Assembly: GCA_964629225.1 (NCBI GenBank)
Contig: CAZVQC010000006.1
Location: forward strand, 24,828-88,827
Reading direction: 5' to 3'
Length of the DNA stretch: 64,000 nt
From: RUG14199 sp964629225
GTDB taxonomy: Bacteria > Bacillota > Clostridia > Oscillospirales > CAG-272
Part shown: positions 9,859 to 18,021 of the stretch, one piece after another
Layout: each line of letters starts with the position of its first letter
Position numbering within the stretch: the first letter of the stretch is position 1
Position numbers and translations under genes: made by a program
Notes under the pieces: model-generated
Database searches by the model: none
What the model saw: the letters and a program-made list of their open reading frames with translations, nothing else
What the model was told of the DNA's origin: nothing

Positions 9859-10797
9859 ATGGGACTATTTGACAAGAAATATTGCGATGTCTGCGGAGAG
9901 AAGATAGGTCTTCTCGGAAACAGAAAACTTGAGGACGGAAACCTTTGCAAAAACTGTGCAAAGAAGCTCTCCCCTTGGTTCAACGAGCGCCGTCATTCCA
10001 CCGTGGACGAGATCAAGGCTCAGCTTCAGTACCGTGAGGAGAACAAGCAGAGAGTCGCCTCTTTTCGTACCGGCCGTGCCTTCGGTGAGAGCTGGAAGGT
10101 GTTCTTCGACGATGCAAACCGTTGCTTTACCGTCACAAGAGCCTCATCCCCCAATACCGAGGATAACCCGGATATCATCGATTACAGCGCTATTACCGGA
10201 TGTCACCTCAATATCGACGAGGACAAGGACGAGATCTACCGTGAGAACGCAGAAGGTAACAGAGAGAGCTATAACCCGCCCCGCTACAATTATTCCTACG
10301 ATTTCGATCTTATCATCAACGTTGCCAATCCCTATTTTGACGAGATCAAAATAAGACTCAACAGCCTCAGCGTTGAATACGCACCCGAACCGGCCGTACG
10401 GATATCCCTCTTCGGTCAGTCTCTTACCGGCAACGGCGTCAACCCGGAGAATTGCTCCGAATACTGCCGCTACCGCAACATGGGTCAAGAGATCTGTGCG
10501 GAGCTTGACCGTGCTCGCGGCGTGAATACCGGCTACGGTCAGCAGGTACAGAACTTCGGTCAGCAACCTCAGAATTTCGGTCAGCAGACACAGAGCTTCA
10601 CCGCTCCCGCAGCGGCTGCAGTGGGTACTTGGGTCTGCGGAAGCTGCGGCACAAACAACAGCGGCAAATTCTGCGAGGGCTGCGGAAGTCCGAGACCTCA
10701 GGCGGCACCTGCAAGATGTCCCGCTTGCGGTTTTGCTCCCGCTCCCGGTCAGGCTATGCCCAAATTCTGCCCCGAATGCGGCAAGCAGATACTTTGA
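9859..10797 (+). CDS. DUF4428 protein with C-terminal zinc ribbons
   Basis: A 312-residue protein. It starts with a treble-clef-like zinc motif (CDVC near residue 6, CKNC near 32) typical of DUF4428, followed by a PH-like beta region with a charged helix. A Gln/Phe/Gly-rich linker (repeats of QNFGQQ) leads to two C-terminal zinc ribbons (CGSCG...CEGCG and CPACG...CPECG). The tail closely resembles that of the SPFH protein encoded just upstream, suggesting that both share a partner or assemble together. Start behind AGGAGAAAATC, 68 bp after the SPFH gene. DUF4428 has no established function; a role in the same envelope-associated complex is inferred from neighbourhood. Confidence 0.82.
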   Translation: MGLFDKKYCDVCGEKIGLLGNRKLEDGNLCKNCAKKLSPWFNERRHSTVDEIKAQLQYREENKQRVASFRTGRAFGESWKVFFDDANRCFTVTRASSPNTEDNPDIIDYSAITGCHLNIDEDKDEIYRENAEGNRESYNPPRYNYSYDFDLIINVANPYFDEIKIRLNSLSVEYAPEPAVRISLFGQSLTGNGVNPENCSEYCRYRNMGQEICAELDRARGVNTGYGQQVQNFGQQPQNFGQQTQSFTAPAAAAVGTWVCGSCGTNNSGKFCEGCGSPRPQAAPARCPACGFAPAPGQAMPKFCPECGKQIL

Positions 10798-10804
10798 AAT
10801 ATCG

Positions 10805-11287
10805 ATGACAAAGATCATCAGATCGGCGGTGATATCCATGTCGATAGTCTCGGTGATTTTGGGGCTGTTCGGCTGTGCCGGGACGTCGGAGTCTCCAAAG
10901 CACAGTCTGTCGGAGCTTACCTCGGTATCCGTCGGTGAGACCGGCTCTGATCAAACCGGCGGCTACTCCTTTTGGATCCGCCTTGAAGACGAGGGGTGGG
11001 CCTTTGAAGGTGATTGCAGTATCGGTGACGGGAACGTTTCCGTTATGGACGCAAGGGTGACCTCGGAGGAGCGTGAAGAACTGTTTTCGGCACTTGAAGA
11101 AAACGGTGCTGTCCTCTATGCGGAGAATTACAAGCAGCGGAAGAATTCCTCCCGCGCTTCGGACGGTGATTCCTACGGCTTTGTACTCACCTTTTCGAAC
11201 GGCGATCAATGCATCACCTACGAACGTCAGGAGTATCTCGAACGGTACTTTTTCCGACTTGCGGAAAAGTACGGAAATATCAAATAA
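10805..11287 (+). CDS. Small putative lipoprotein in SPFH cassette
   Basis: A 160-residue protein that begins 7 bp after the previous stop codon, so translation is probably coupled. The ATG at 10805 gives a proper lipoprotein signal (Lys/Arg n-region, hydrophobic core, lipobox L-F-G-C24). An alternative ATG at 10838 has a better-placed purine stretch but would remove the charged n-region. The mature part is a compact alpha/beta domain with a ...FSNGDQCITYE... stretch, not assigned to a known family. Likely anchored to the outer face of the membrane, giving the otherwise cytosolic cassette an external component. Confidence 0.7.
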   Translation: MTKIIRSAVISMSIVSVILGLFGCAGTSESPKHSLSELTSVSVGETGSDQTGGYSFWIRLEDEGWAFEGDCSIGDGNVSVMDARVTSEEREELFSALEENGAVLYAENYKQRKNSSRASDGDSYGFVLTFSNGDQCITYERQEYLERYFFRLAEKYGNIK

Positions 11288-11313
11288 CTTGAAACCAGAA
11301 ACGGAGGAACATT

Positions 11314-12063
11314 ATGGCTAACAAATGCGCTATCTGCGGAGCTGAAGTCAACGTATTTCAGGCTCAAAAACTGAGTGACGGCAATTACATCTGCCGCAAA
11401 AATTGCAGAGCAAAGGGACTTAAGGTCTTTGACTACGTTCACGGAACTCTGTCCCAGGTCAACGCTCACATCGCACAGGTGGAGCGGGGAACGAAACTCT
11501 GGGAGCATTACTTCGTTCCCAAAATGAGTGAGAAGGACAAGGAAAAGAAGCTCGTTCAACCGGGCGGACATTTCTACGTTGCCGCAGACATCGGTCTTAT
11601 GGCCTACGTTCAGAACGACTATAAGTTCTTCCTTTTCGGCAAGACCACCCGTGCCTGCGTCTACCGTATCGCGGACCTGCGTGACTACGACTATGAGGAG
11701 CGTGAGGTAAAGAACGGCGATACCGTTGAGAAGAAGTCCTACATTCATGTGGTATTCACCAACACCGAGGGACTTTTCGACATCACCGAGCCCATCACGA
11801 GCACCTCTTATACAACTTTTGTGAAATACTTCAACAAGCTGTTCGGCATCGAGAAGACTCTCGGTAACATGAAAAACACCGTGAAGAATCAGATGAATGC
11901 CGCAAAGAGCGTTGCCGACGGCTTCAAAGCGGTCCTTTCCGGTGACGGAGATGCCGTTGAGAAAGCGGCAGAAGCAAGTGCGGACCTTGACAAAGCGCAA
12001 TACGGCGATCGCACGGAACTTATAAGAAAGGCTGACGAGGCACTTGCGGCTTTCAATGGCTGA
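11314..12063 (+). CDS. DUF4428-type zinc-finger protein
   Basis: A 249-residue protein with an N-terminal CAIC...CRKNC zinc motif, then a PH-like beta region (centre about residues 85-165) and an amphipathic helical C-terminus (about 170-249). It is a paralogue-type companion of the protein at 9859 but lacks the C-terminal zinc ribbons. Start at ATG behind ACGGAGGAAC, 26 bp after the lipoprotein gene. The central region may bind membrane or protein partners by analogy with PH-like folds; this is inference. Co-transcription with flanking genes is likely from spacing. Confidence 0.8.
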   Translation: MANKCAICGAEVNVFQAQKLSDGNYICRKNCRAKGLKVFDYVHGTLSQVNAHIAQVERGTKLWEHYFVPKMSEKDKEKKLVQPGGHFYVAADIGLMAYVQNDYKFFLFGKTTRACVYRIADLRDYDYEEREVKNGDTVEKKSYIHVVFTNTEGLFDITEPITSTSYTTFVKYFNKLFGIEKTLGNMKNTVKNQMNAAKSVADGFKAVLSGDGDAVEKAAEASADLDKAQYGDRTELIRKADEALAAFNG

Positions 12064-12096
12064 CATTGGCAAAAGACACGAAAGGAGTGATCTTTT

Positions 12097-13191
12097 TTGA
12101 ACACATTGCAAGAATACAAGTGTCCCTGCTGTGGCGGTGCGATAGCATTTGACAGCAGTCTCCAGAAGATGAAGTGTCCCTATTGCGAGACCGAATTCGA
12201 CATGGAGACTCTTTCGGGCTACGACTCTGTCCTTCAGGGCGAAAGAGCGGACGATATGCACTGGGAGAATACCGCCGGTGCAGAATGGGAAAGCGGTGAG
12301 GCGGACGGTCTTCGCTCCTACGTCTGCAAGTCTTGCGGAGGCGAGATAGTCGGCGACGAGACCACCGGCGCCACATCCTGTCCCTTCTGCGGAAATCCGG
12401 TGGTTATGATGGGGCAGTTTTCGGGAAGTCTCAAGCCCGACTACGTCGTCCCCTTCAAGTTTGACAAAAAGGCGGCAAAGGCGGGGCTCATGAAGCACCT
12501 TTCCGGAAAGCGCCTTCTTCCCAAGGTATTCAAGGATCAGAATCACATTGATGAGATAAAGGGAGTCTACGTTCCTTTTTGGCTCTTTGACTGCGACGTG
12601 AGCGCTCAGGTGCGCTACCGTGCCACAAGGGTCAGGACCTGGAGCGACAGTGACTACAACTACACCGAGACACAGCACTTTGCAGTCTTCAGGGGCGGCA
12701 ATATCGGTTTTGCCGGCGTTCCCGTGGACGGCTCCACAAAGATGGCGGACGATCTTATGGAATCCATTGAGCCTTTCAATTTTAATGAGGCTGTGGACTT
12801 TCAGACCGCTTACCTTGCGGGATATCTTGCGGATAAGTACGACGTGAGTGCGGAGGAGAGCATAGACCGTGCCAACGCCCGTGTTAAAAGCTCCACGGAG
12901 GTGGCTTTTGCCTCCACCGTACAGGGCTACGCTTCCGTTCAGACCGAAAGCAGCAACGTTCAGTTCTACGGCGGCAAGGCGAAGTACGCTCTCTACCCGG
13001 TGTGGCTCCTCAATACCACCTGGAACGGGAACAAGTACGTTTTCGCCATGAACGGTCAGACGGGAAAGTTCGTCGGTGACTTGCCGGTTGACAAGGGTGC
13101 CGCCACAAGGTGGACTCTCGGTCTTACTGCTGCCATCGGTGTCGGTGCTTACGTAGCGGTGTTTCTTTTGCACCTGCTCGGAATTCTGTAA
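12097..13191 (+). CDS. YdjG-like TFIIB-type zinc-ribbon membrane protein
   Basis: A 364-residue protein starting at TTG with AAAGGAG upstream; no better in-frame start is visible. Two zinc ribbons occupy the N-terminus (CPCCGG...CPYCE, about residues 9-32, and CKSCGGE...CPFCG, about 77-102). A beta-rich middle follows, and a single hydrophobic segment close to the C-terminus (about 338-360) should anchor the protein. This architecture matches Bacillus YdjG, which partners YdjH and YdjI in a PspA-linked membrane complex. The TPM-domain gene follows after 14 bp. Family call good; the precise function is unknown. Confidence 0.83.
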   Translation: MNTLQEYKCPCCGGAIAFDSSLQKMKCPYCETEFDMETLSGYDSVLQGERADDMHWENTAGAEWESGEADGLRSYVCKSCGGEIVGDETTGATSCPFCGNPVVMMGQFSGSLKPDYVVPFKFDKKAAKAGLMKHLSGKRLLPKVFKDQNHIDEIKGVYVPFWLFDCDVSAQVRYRATRVRTWSDSDYNYTETQHFAVFRGGNIGFAGVPVDGSTKMADDLMESIEPFNFNEAVDFQTAYLAGYLADKYDVSAEESIDRANARVKSSTEVAFASTVQGYASVQTESSNVQFYGGKAKYALYPVWLLNTTWNGNKYVFAMNGQTGKFVGDLPVDKGAATRWTLGLTAAIGVGAYVAVFLLHLLGIL

Positions 13192-13205
13192 GGAGGGGCT
13201 AAGTA

Positions 13206-14015
13206 ATGAAAAAGAAAATACTGTCATTTCTGCTTCTTGCAGTGATCTGCTTCGTTACCGTTTTGCCGATATCGGCTGCGGACGGCGGCTTTGCGGATGA
13301 GTACTATCGCCTCGGAGACAGCGCAGACCTGCTCTCCGATACGGAGGAGTCGGCTCTTCTTTCAAAGCTTGATGAGATTAGTGTCCGTCAGAGCATGGAC
13401 GTGGTGATCATCACCACCGACAGCATCGGGGACAAGAGCCCCATGGAGTATGCGGACGATATCTACGATGAATGCAACTTCGGTTACGGAAGCAGCCGCG
13501 ACGGTCTTCTCCTTCTTATCAGCATGGAGAACAATGACTGGTACATTTCCACCTGCGGCTACGGCATCTACGCTTTTACCGATGCGGGCATTCAGTACAT
13601 AGGAAATGAGATCAAGGGCGATCTTTCAAACGGTAATTATTACTCCGCATTCGTAAGGTACATTGGTCTTTGCGACAACTTCATCACTCAGGCGAAATCC
13701 GGCGAACCCTTCGACCGAAGCAGTCTTCCGAAGGAGCCTCTGTCTCTGATCTGGATACCCGTGTCTGCCGTCATCGGATTCGTTATCGCTCTTAACGCGG
13801 TAGGTTCCATGAAGAGAAAACTGAAGACCGTTCGCTTCCAGCCTACGGCTAACAGCTACGTCAAGCCCGGAAGCATGGTGATCACTCAGAACAGCGATCT
13901 GTTCCTCTACAACACCGTAACCAAAACGGCAAGACCCAAAGACAACGATTCCGGAAGCAGCACGCACACTTCATCCTCCGGCACCACACACGGCGGTGGC
14001 GGCGGAAAATTCTAG
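13206..14015 (+). CDS. TPM-domain (YgcG/YdjH-like) membrane protein
   Basis: A 269-residue protein with a cleavable signal peptide (ends near PISAAD), a TPM domain in the extracytoplasmic part (about residues 30-165; begins DSADLLSDTEE), a transmembrane helix (about 178-196) and a low-complexity Ser/Thr/Gly tail ending in GGGGGKF, a hallmark of this family. TPM proteins have been proposed to act as phosphatases or assembly factors at membranes. Start behind AGGAGGGGCTAAGTA, 14 bp after the YdjG-like gene. The gene pair reproduces the YdjG-YdjH arrangement of Bacillus. Confidence 0.87.
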   Translation: MKKKILSFLLLAVICFVTVLPISAADGGFADEYYRLGDSADLLSDTEESALLSKLDEISVRQSMDVVIITTDSIGDKSPMEYADDIYDECNFGYGSSRDGLLLLISMENNDWYISTCGYGIYAFTDAGIQYIGNEIKGDLSNGNYYSAFVRYIGLCDNFITQAKSGEPFDRSSLPKEPLSLIWIPVSAVIGFVIALNAVGSMKRKLKTVRFQPTANSYVKPGSMVITQNSDLFLYNTVTKTARPKDNDSGSSTHTSSSGTTHGGGGGKF

Positions 14016-14073
14016 AATTCGAATTTGAAAAACAATGCTTGATCCAACAGTTGCTTATTAGGATGAAACAACA

Positions 14074-14516
14074 ATGAAAAAGGCATTACTCGTTATTATG
14101 ACGTTCTTAATGGTATTCTCTGTCACAGCTTGCGGCGGAAACATGGCAACAACGGAGACGGCATGGATATCAAGGTAGATCCCATTCAAACAGTGGCAGA
14201 GACCTACGGTCTGGACTTGGCATCCACCGCAGAGCAGTCAATGAGCAGCGAGCGCGCGACCAAAGATCAACTCAGCGCTCTCAAGCACGATTTCTTCAAG
14301 GATACCATGATGTTTGAAAGAACCGAGTTTGCAGATCTGACTTATGACGATATTAAAGCTCAACTCGGTGTTGATGCATCATACTACTACTTTGAAGACG
14401 CTCTCGTTGAAAAGCAGTGCTTCGTATGGCAGGCAGACGGCAACGATGCCGCTAAGATCTTGATCAGCTTCACAAACGGCATACTCTACGGTCTCGGCAG
14501 TGCCAATATCGGCTGA
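14074..14516 (+). pseudogene. Lipoprotein gene split by an apparent frameshift
   Basis: ATG at 14074 opens a lipoprotein signal peptide ending in a lipobox (S-V-T-A-C, Cys20) followed by G-G-N, but this frame stops at 14176. The frame one base away carries the body from about 14145 to 14516 (begins GMDIKVDPIQ, ends GLGSANIG), which has only a weak TTG at 14130 and no RBS of its own. Restoring one base around 14140-14150 would join both into a protein of about 147 residues. Either the gene is broken or the assembly has a single-base error. The body has no recognised family; it resembles small secreted proteins next to DUF6935 genes. Confidence 0.7.
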
Positions 14517-14588
14517 TACCGACATTGACAGATCCCAACTCCGAAATGACCGACAGTATTCGGAGATCATAATTCAAGGAGGAATATC

Positions 14589-15158
14589 ATGAGTATTTTT
14601 GACAAACTGAAAAGCGCGGCAGGTCAGGCTGTCACATCGGCAGTCCAGTCTGTCGGCAACAAGAGAGAGACTTTCACATTTGCATCTCTGCCTGAGAACC
14701 TTGCCGAAATGCAGTCCCTTCCCGAGGCAAGCCTTGACACACCTTACAAGACTGCGGCTCTTACAGTCCTTGCGCTCTGCGCTTACGCTGCAGACAAGGG
14801 CATCGGCACGGAGATGCTGAACTGGCTTCGCGGTCCCCGTCCTCTTAACGGTCAGGAGATCTCATTCCTTAACGACCGCTTCCGTGACGGCAAGACCTAT
14901 CTGCCTTTCACCTATTTTGCAGGTTCAACACCCGACAACAACTACACGCCCACACAGCCCTATACTGTGGTGGTTGAGAGCAATCACACCTCCGATGACG
15001 AGGCGGGATACATGAAACTGTTCATCCCCTGCGGCGGTGCAGACGATCCGAGACCCATCAAACTCCGTCAGCGCGGCAGCGACGGCAAGTGGTTCCTTTG
15101 GGAACAGTATCTCCTCACCGGAGTACGCACTCCGAAGGCTGCTGACCCTTGGGCATAA
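14589..15158 (+). CDS. DUF6935-family protein
   Basis: A 189-residue protein with an N-terminal amphipathic stretch, then the DUF6935 pattern I recognise from Clostridia: a LPENLAEMQSLPEA region, a helical segment with LNWLRGPRPLNGQEI, FLNDRFRDGKTYLPFTYFAG, a beta-rich half and a C-terminal WFLWEQYLLTGVR...DPWA motif. The function of the family is unknown; no signal peptide is seen, so it is probably cytosolic. Start behind AAGGAGG. It lies 12 bp upstream of the next gene and at the distal end of the SPFH/TPM cassette. Confidence 0.8.
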   Translation: MSIFDKLKSAAGQAVTSAVQSVGNKRETFTFASLPENLAEMQSLPEASLDTPYKTAALTVLALCAYAADKGIGTEMLNWLRGPRPLNGQEISFLNDRFRDGKTYLPFTYFAGSTPDNNYTPTQPYTVVVESNHTSDDEAGYMKLFIPCGGADDPRPIKLRQRGSDGKWFLWEQYLLTGVRTPKAADPWA

Positions 15159-15170
15159 GGAGGTCATGTC

Positions 15171-15575
15171 ATGGATCATATCGGAAAATGGAAACTTAAG
15201 GGCATGAACGTCCCCACGGAAAACGGAATGGTATTCTGCACCAAGGAGACCATCCCGGACGAATTCAAAGAAACTTTTGAAGAGACGGAACTCACAGAAC
15301 TCGAATTCCTTGAGGACGGCACGTACAACATGATACAAAAGGTTGAGGGCGAGCTTGCCGAGCAGGCAAAGGCGGAAGGAATGGAGATCCGCGATGACGG
15401 CTATGTTGTGGCTCTCAGTGCAAAATGGGAAGACCGTAACGGCACCGTCTATTATGACACCGGTGCTGAAGGTACCATCTTGGATGAGGAGATCGATCCC
15501 TTTGAACCTCTTCAGTTCAGCGAGGACGGTTACCTGATTTACAACTACGGTATGTGCTTTTTCGAGCGCGCGTGA
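15171..15575 (+). CDS. Small acidic protein, lipocalin-like beta pattern
   Basis: A 134-residue, strongly acidic protein with alternating short beta strands, beginning GKWKLKGM, as in small lipocalin-like immunity or stress proteins. No signal peptide. It begins 12 bp after the DUF6935 gene with a strong AAGGAGG; a second ATG one codon away in another frame is ignored. I do not recognise the family. A dispersed repeat starts about 20 bp after its stop. Confidence 0.7.
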   Translation: MDHIGKWKLKGMNVPTENGMVFCTKETIPDEFKETFEETELTELEFLEDGTYNMIQKVEGELAEQAKAEGMEIRDDGYVVALSAKWEDRNGTVYYDTGAEGTILDEEIDPFEPLQFSEDGYLIYNYGMCFFERA

Positions 15576-15593
15576 TCTGTTTTTGAGATAGTT

Positions 15594-15854
15594 TTTTTCG
15601 GGGAGGGCTTTTTCCCAAAAAGCCCTCCCCGACTCCTTCCCAAAAAAACTTGGGGGTGTTTTTTATTGGGGAGGACTTTTTTGAAAAAAGTCCTCCCCAA
15701 TCCCCTCCCAAAAAAACTTTTGGGAAGGCTTTGGCGGAGGGAACGAGCATTCGGGAAGAGGGATCTGTGCGGCGTCCCCGCTTCATCGTTTTGTAAGGTT
15801 CTGTCTCCCGGCGGGCAAAGCGGGCATAGATCGCTTTGCGGCGCCGGGGGCGGT
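15594..15854. repeat. Dispersed palindromic repeat element, copy A
   Basis: The left part holds two tandem hairpin units: a 14-bp perfect stem (15600-15613 with 15617-15630) and a longer near-perfect palindrome (15665-15701). Each is followed by CCCAAAAAAACTT-type sequence. The right part (15741-15854) aligns with 19226-19338, about 20 differences in about 114 positions by eye. The hairpin module recurs at 18982-19018 and 63953-63986. It is non-coding. It looks like a genome-dispersed repeat or a structured RNA family rather than one terminator. Confidence 0.75.
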
Positions 15855-16042
15855 GGACGTCACCTTTTTGACAATGGCGAATCTTTGCCGTGCTTGCATT
15901 AAAACTGCCGAGCACTCTCACTAAAAAGCCGCCGGATTGCACAATGACGCCTCACGGCACCCGATTGCGCCGTAAATTCATGAATGACGTAGGTGCCAAT
16001 TCATTTTTTCACCTAATTTTAGGAGAAATTCACAAAAGGGAC

Positions 16043-16071
16043 TATACAAACGGCGATAGTTATGATATAAT
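16043..16071 (+). promoter_or_regulatory. Promoter for hpf with 5' leader
   Basis: TATACA-N17-TATAAT lies upstream of the HPF gene and leaves a leader of about 115 nt. The leader contains a small hairpin (GCGGC TTTAT GCCGC, about 16151-16165). The -35 is weak. No known riboswitch is recognised. Confidence 0.5.
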
Positions 16072-16193
16072 ATAACCGTAGATGGGAAAGGCGGTAAGAT
16101 AAAAACCACGGTAAAGCCCGTCACAGCCGCATCATTTCCTTCTGCAAAGGCGGCTTTATGCCGCAAGAAAATCACAGAAAAGGCGGTATTCCT

Positions 16194-16724
16194 ATGAAAA
16201 CAACAGTTAATGGCAGACAGATGAGTGTTTACGACGATACGAGAGCTCTTATCGAGAAGAAGCTTTCCAAGTTCGATAAGTACTTCAAGGGAGAACCGGA
16301 AGCCTTTGTCACCTTAAGGCGTGTCCGTGATAAGGACCGCATGGAAGTCACCATCTCCTGCAACGGAACTCTTTTCCGTGCAGAACAGACCGATGACACC
16401 TTCCGCAAAGCACTTGACGAGTGCATCGAGTCCATCGAGAGACAGCTTCGCAAGAACAAGACGAGACTTCAAAAGAAGTTGAGAGAGAAGATCGACTTTC
16501 CCTCTTACGGGGATGGGGAGGCTGTAGCTGAGGAGGACGAATTCCGCATTCGCCGCAAGAGCTTCAGGCTGAAGCCCATGACTCCAGAGGAGGCGATACT
16601 CCAGATGAATCTTTTGGGACATTCTTTCTTCGTTTACCGTGATGACGTCACCGGCGAGACCAACGTAGTATACAAGAAGGAGGACGGCTCTTACGGACTT
16701 ATCGAGCCCGAGACCGTCGGCTGA
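16194..16724 (+). CDS. hpf: Long-form ribosome hibernation promoting factor HPF
   Basis: A 176-residue protein with the long HPF architecture: N-terminal ribosome-binding domain (about residues 1-105, with IEKKLSKFDKYFKG and a basic LRKNKTRLQKKLREK end) and a C-terminal dimerisation domain (about 120-176, with RRKSFRLKPMTPEEAILQMNLLGHSFFVYRD). Long HPF dimerises 70S ribosomes into inactive 100S particles in stationary phase or stress. Start chosen at the ATG behind AAAAGGCGG; an upstream in-frame ATG at 16158 would add 12 unconserved residues. Monocistronic, with its own promoter and a strong terminator downstream. Confidence 0.95.
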   Translation: MKTTVNGRQMSVYDDTRALIEKKLSKFDKYFKGEPEAFVTLRRVRDKDRMEVTISCNGTLFRAEQTDDTFRKALDECIESIERQLRKNKTRLQKKLREKIDFPSYGDGEAVAEEDEFRIRRKSFRLKPMTPEEAILQMNLLGHSFFVYRDDVTGETNVVYKKEDGSYGLIEPETVG

Positions 16725-16851
16725 GAGCACCGAGCCCTTGAGCTTGGCACATTTTCGATGTTGTCGTGTGAAGCTTTGGCTTTTTAGATCCGGTTTGACG
16801 TTTTAGACCGGGCGTCGCGGCAACTGAAAACCGATAACGGATAATAATAAC

Positions 16852-16874
16852 GGGAGAGGCCTTTGGTCTCTCCC
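16852..16874 (+). terminator. Terminator-like hairpin after hpf
   Basis: A 10-bp stem (GGGAGAGGCC / GGTCTCTCCC, one G-T pair) with a 3-base loop lies about 130 nt after the hpf stop. It is followed by mixed then T-rich sequence. Confidence 0.55.
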
Positions 16875-17002
16875 GTCGAATTTGTGCTCATTTTTATGAA
16901 AATATTCAGTCGACTGCGTTTTATCATAAAAAAAAGATCGGCGTCAAGTCGTTTTTATTATATTGTATCCTGCCGTTTTTGAGGATCGCTTTTCGGGTGC
17001 GG

Positions 17003-17851
17003 TCAAGAGGAGCTCTTTAATGTGGCGATGACGAGCTCCGGAGGGTCAAAGAGGCGAAAGGGGAAACTGCTGTTTCCGATGCCTCTGCTGACTATCATAT
17101 CGGTACTGCCCACGTGGTAGAGACCCGACGTGTACTTTGGAAAAATGCCTTGACCGGGGGCAAACAGACCGCCTATAAAGGTAAGTCTGAACTGTCCTCC
17201 GTGGGCGTGGCCGGAGAAAACGAGATCCACGTTCGACTCTATGTAAGTCTCTATCAGCTCCGGACGGTGGGAGAGGAGCACTCGGTATCCGTCGGTGTCC
17301 TCGGTTAAGTCGTTAAGTATTCCGCCGATCAGGTCGGGAAAGAGTGTCGGGTCAGTCTTTTGGTAGGTGGGGTCATCGATGCCGATAAGGGTGATGCTTT
17401 CTCCGTCTTTTCCTATCTTGCATTTTTCGTTTTTCATGACCTTGACTCCGAGGGAGGAAAGGCTTTTTTCAAATTCTTTGCTTCCCGATATCCTCTTTTC
17501 GTGGTTGCCCGTTACGTAGTATGTGGGAGCGATGGCGGTGAGCTCCTTTGCAAGGCTCAAAGCGCAGGGGACGTCGGTGTGCCTTGAGTCGATCATGTCC
17601 CCCGTCATTGCGATGATATCCGGGGAGCATTCCCTGAGCGCTTCTACAATGCTTTTGTTACCTTCGTCAAGGGTCGCATTGTGAAGGTCGGATATTTGGG
17701 CTATTACGAAGCCGTCAAAAGAGTCGGGGACTTTTTCGCTTTCCACGGTGATATTTGACACCGTAAGTCTTTTATTGTCCACGGCGACAAATACGCCGAA
17801 AGCCGTTATAAGTAGTATTATCGCCGTTATGATGATAATTTTAACTTTCAA
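17003..17851 (-). CDS. Membrane-anchored calcineurin-like metallophosphoesterase (YaeI/YkuE type)
   Basis: A protein of about 282 residues. An N-terminal hydrophobic anchor precedes a metallophosphoesterase core with motifs in order: QISDLHN, MTGDMIDSR, TGNHE, LSHRPE and FSGHAHGGQ, which supply the two-metal site. Family members hydrolyse phosphodiester or pyrophosphate bonds in lipid precursors or the envelope; the substrate here is unknown. A longer GTG start at 17863 is possible, but AGGTGG lies 7 nt before the TTG at 17851 and the -10 is very close, so the TTG is preferred. It is convergent with hpf and divergent from the LiaF-like gene. Confidence 0.88.
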   Translation of the reverse strand: MKVKIIIITAIILLITAFGVFVAVDNKRLTVSNITVESEKVPDSFDGFVIAQISDLHNATLDEGNKSIVEALRECSPDIIAMTGDMIDSRHTDVPCALSLAKELTAIAPTYYVTGNHEKRISGSKEFEKSLSSLGVKVMKNEKCKIGKDGESITLIGIDDPTYQKTDPTLFPDLIGGILNDLTEDTDGYRVLLSHRPELIETYIESNVDLVFSGHAHGGQFRLTFIGGLFAPGQGIFPKYTSGLYHVGSTDMIVSRGIGNSSFPFRLFDPPELVIATLKSSS

Positions 17852-17874
17852 TTCTGACACCACCTGTCGAAAGT

Positions 17875-17903
17875 ATTATATCACAAAAAATGGAAAAATT
17901 CAA
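17875..17903 (-). promoter_or_regulatory. Sigma-A promoter for the metallophosphoesterase gene
   Basis: On the minus strand TTGAAT-N17-TATAAT. The transcript would start only some 10-20 nt before the coding region, which supports the TTG start over the upstream GTG. Confidence 0.7.
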
Positions 17904-17963
17904 CTGAGAAAGTCGGATGTGATAACAAGTGTTATATTTTTTTGTCTTTTTCGCTTTTTGATG

Positions 17964-17992
17964 TTGCAAAAACATTCTTACTGTGGTATCAT
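17964..17992 (+). promoter_or_regulatory. Promoter for LiaF-like gene
   Basis: TTGCAA-N17-TATCAT, about 30 nt before the start codon. The -10 region (TGTGGTATCATTG) is the same 13-base string as in the promoter at 19468-19496. Confidence 0.65.
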
Positions 17993-18021
17993 TGAGTATC
18001 AGATCGATTTGGGGGTTCAAT

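Noticed and set aside
15900..16193. raiA-motif RNA upstream of hpf
   Set aside because: The gene context fits, but the transcribed leader appears to be only about 115 nt with one small hairpin, and I cannot match the conserved raiA RNA structure.
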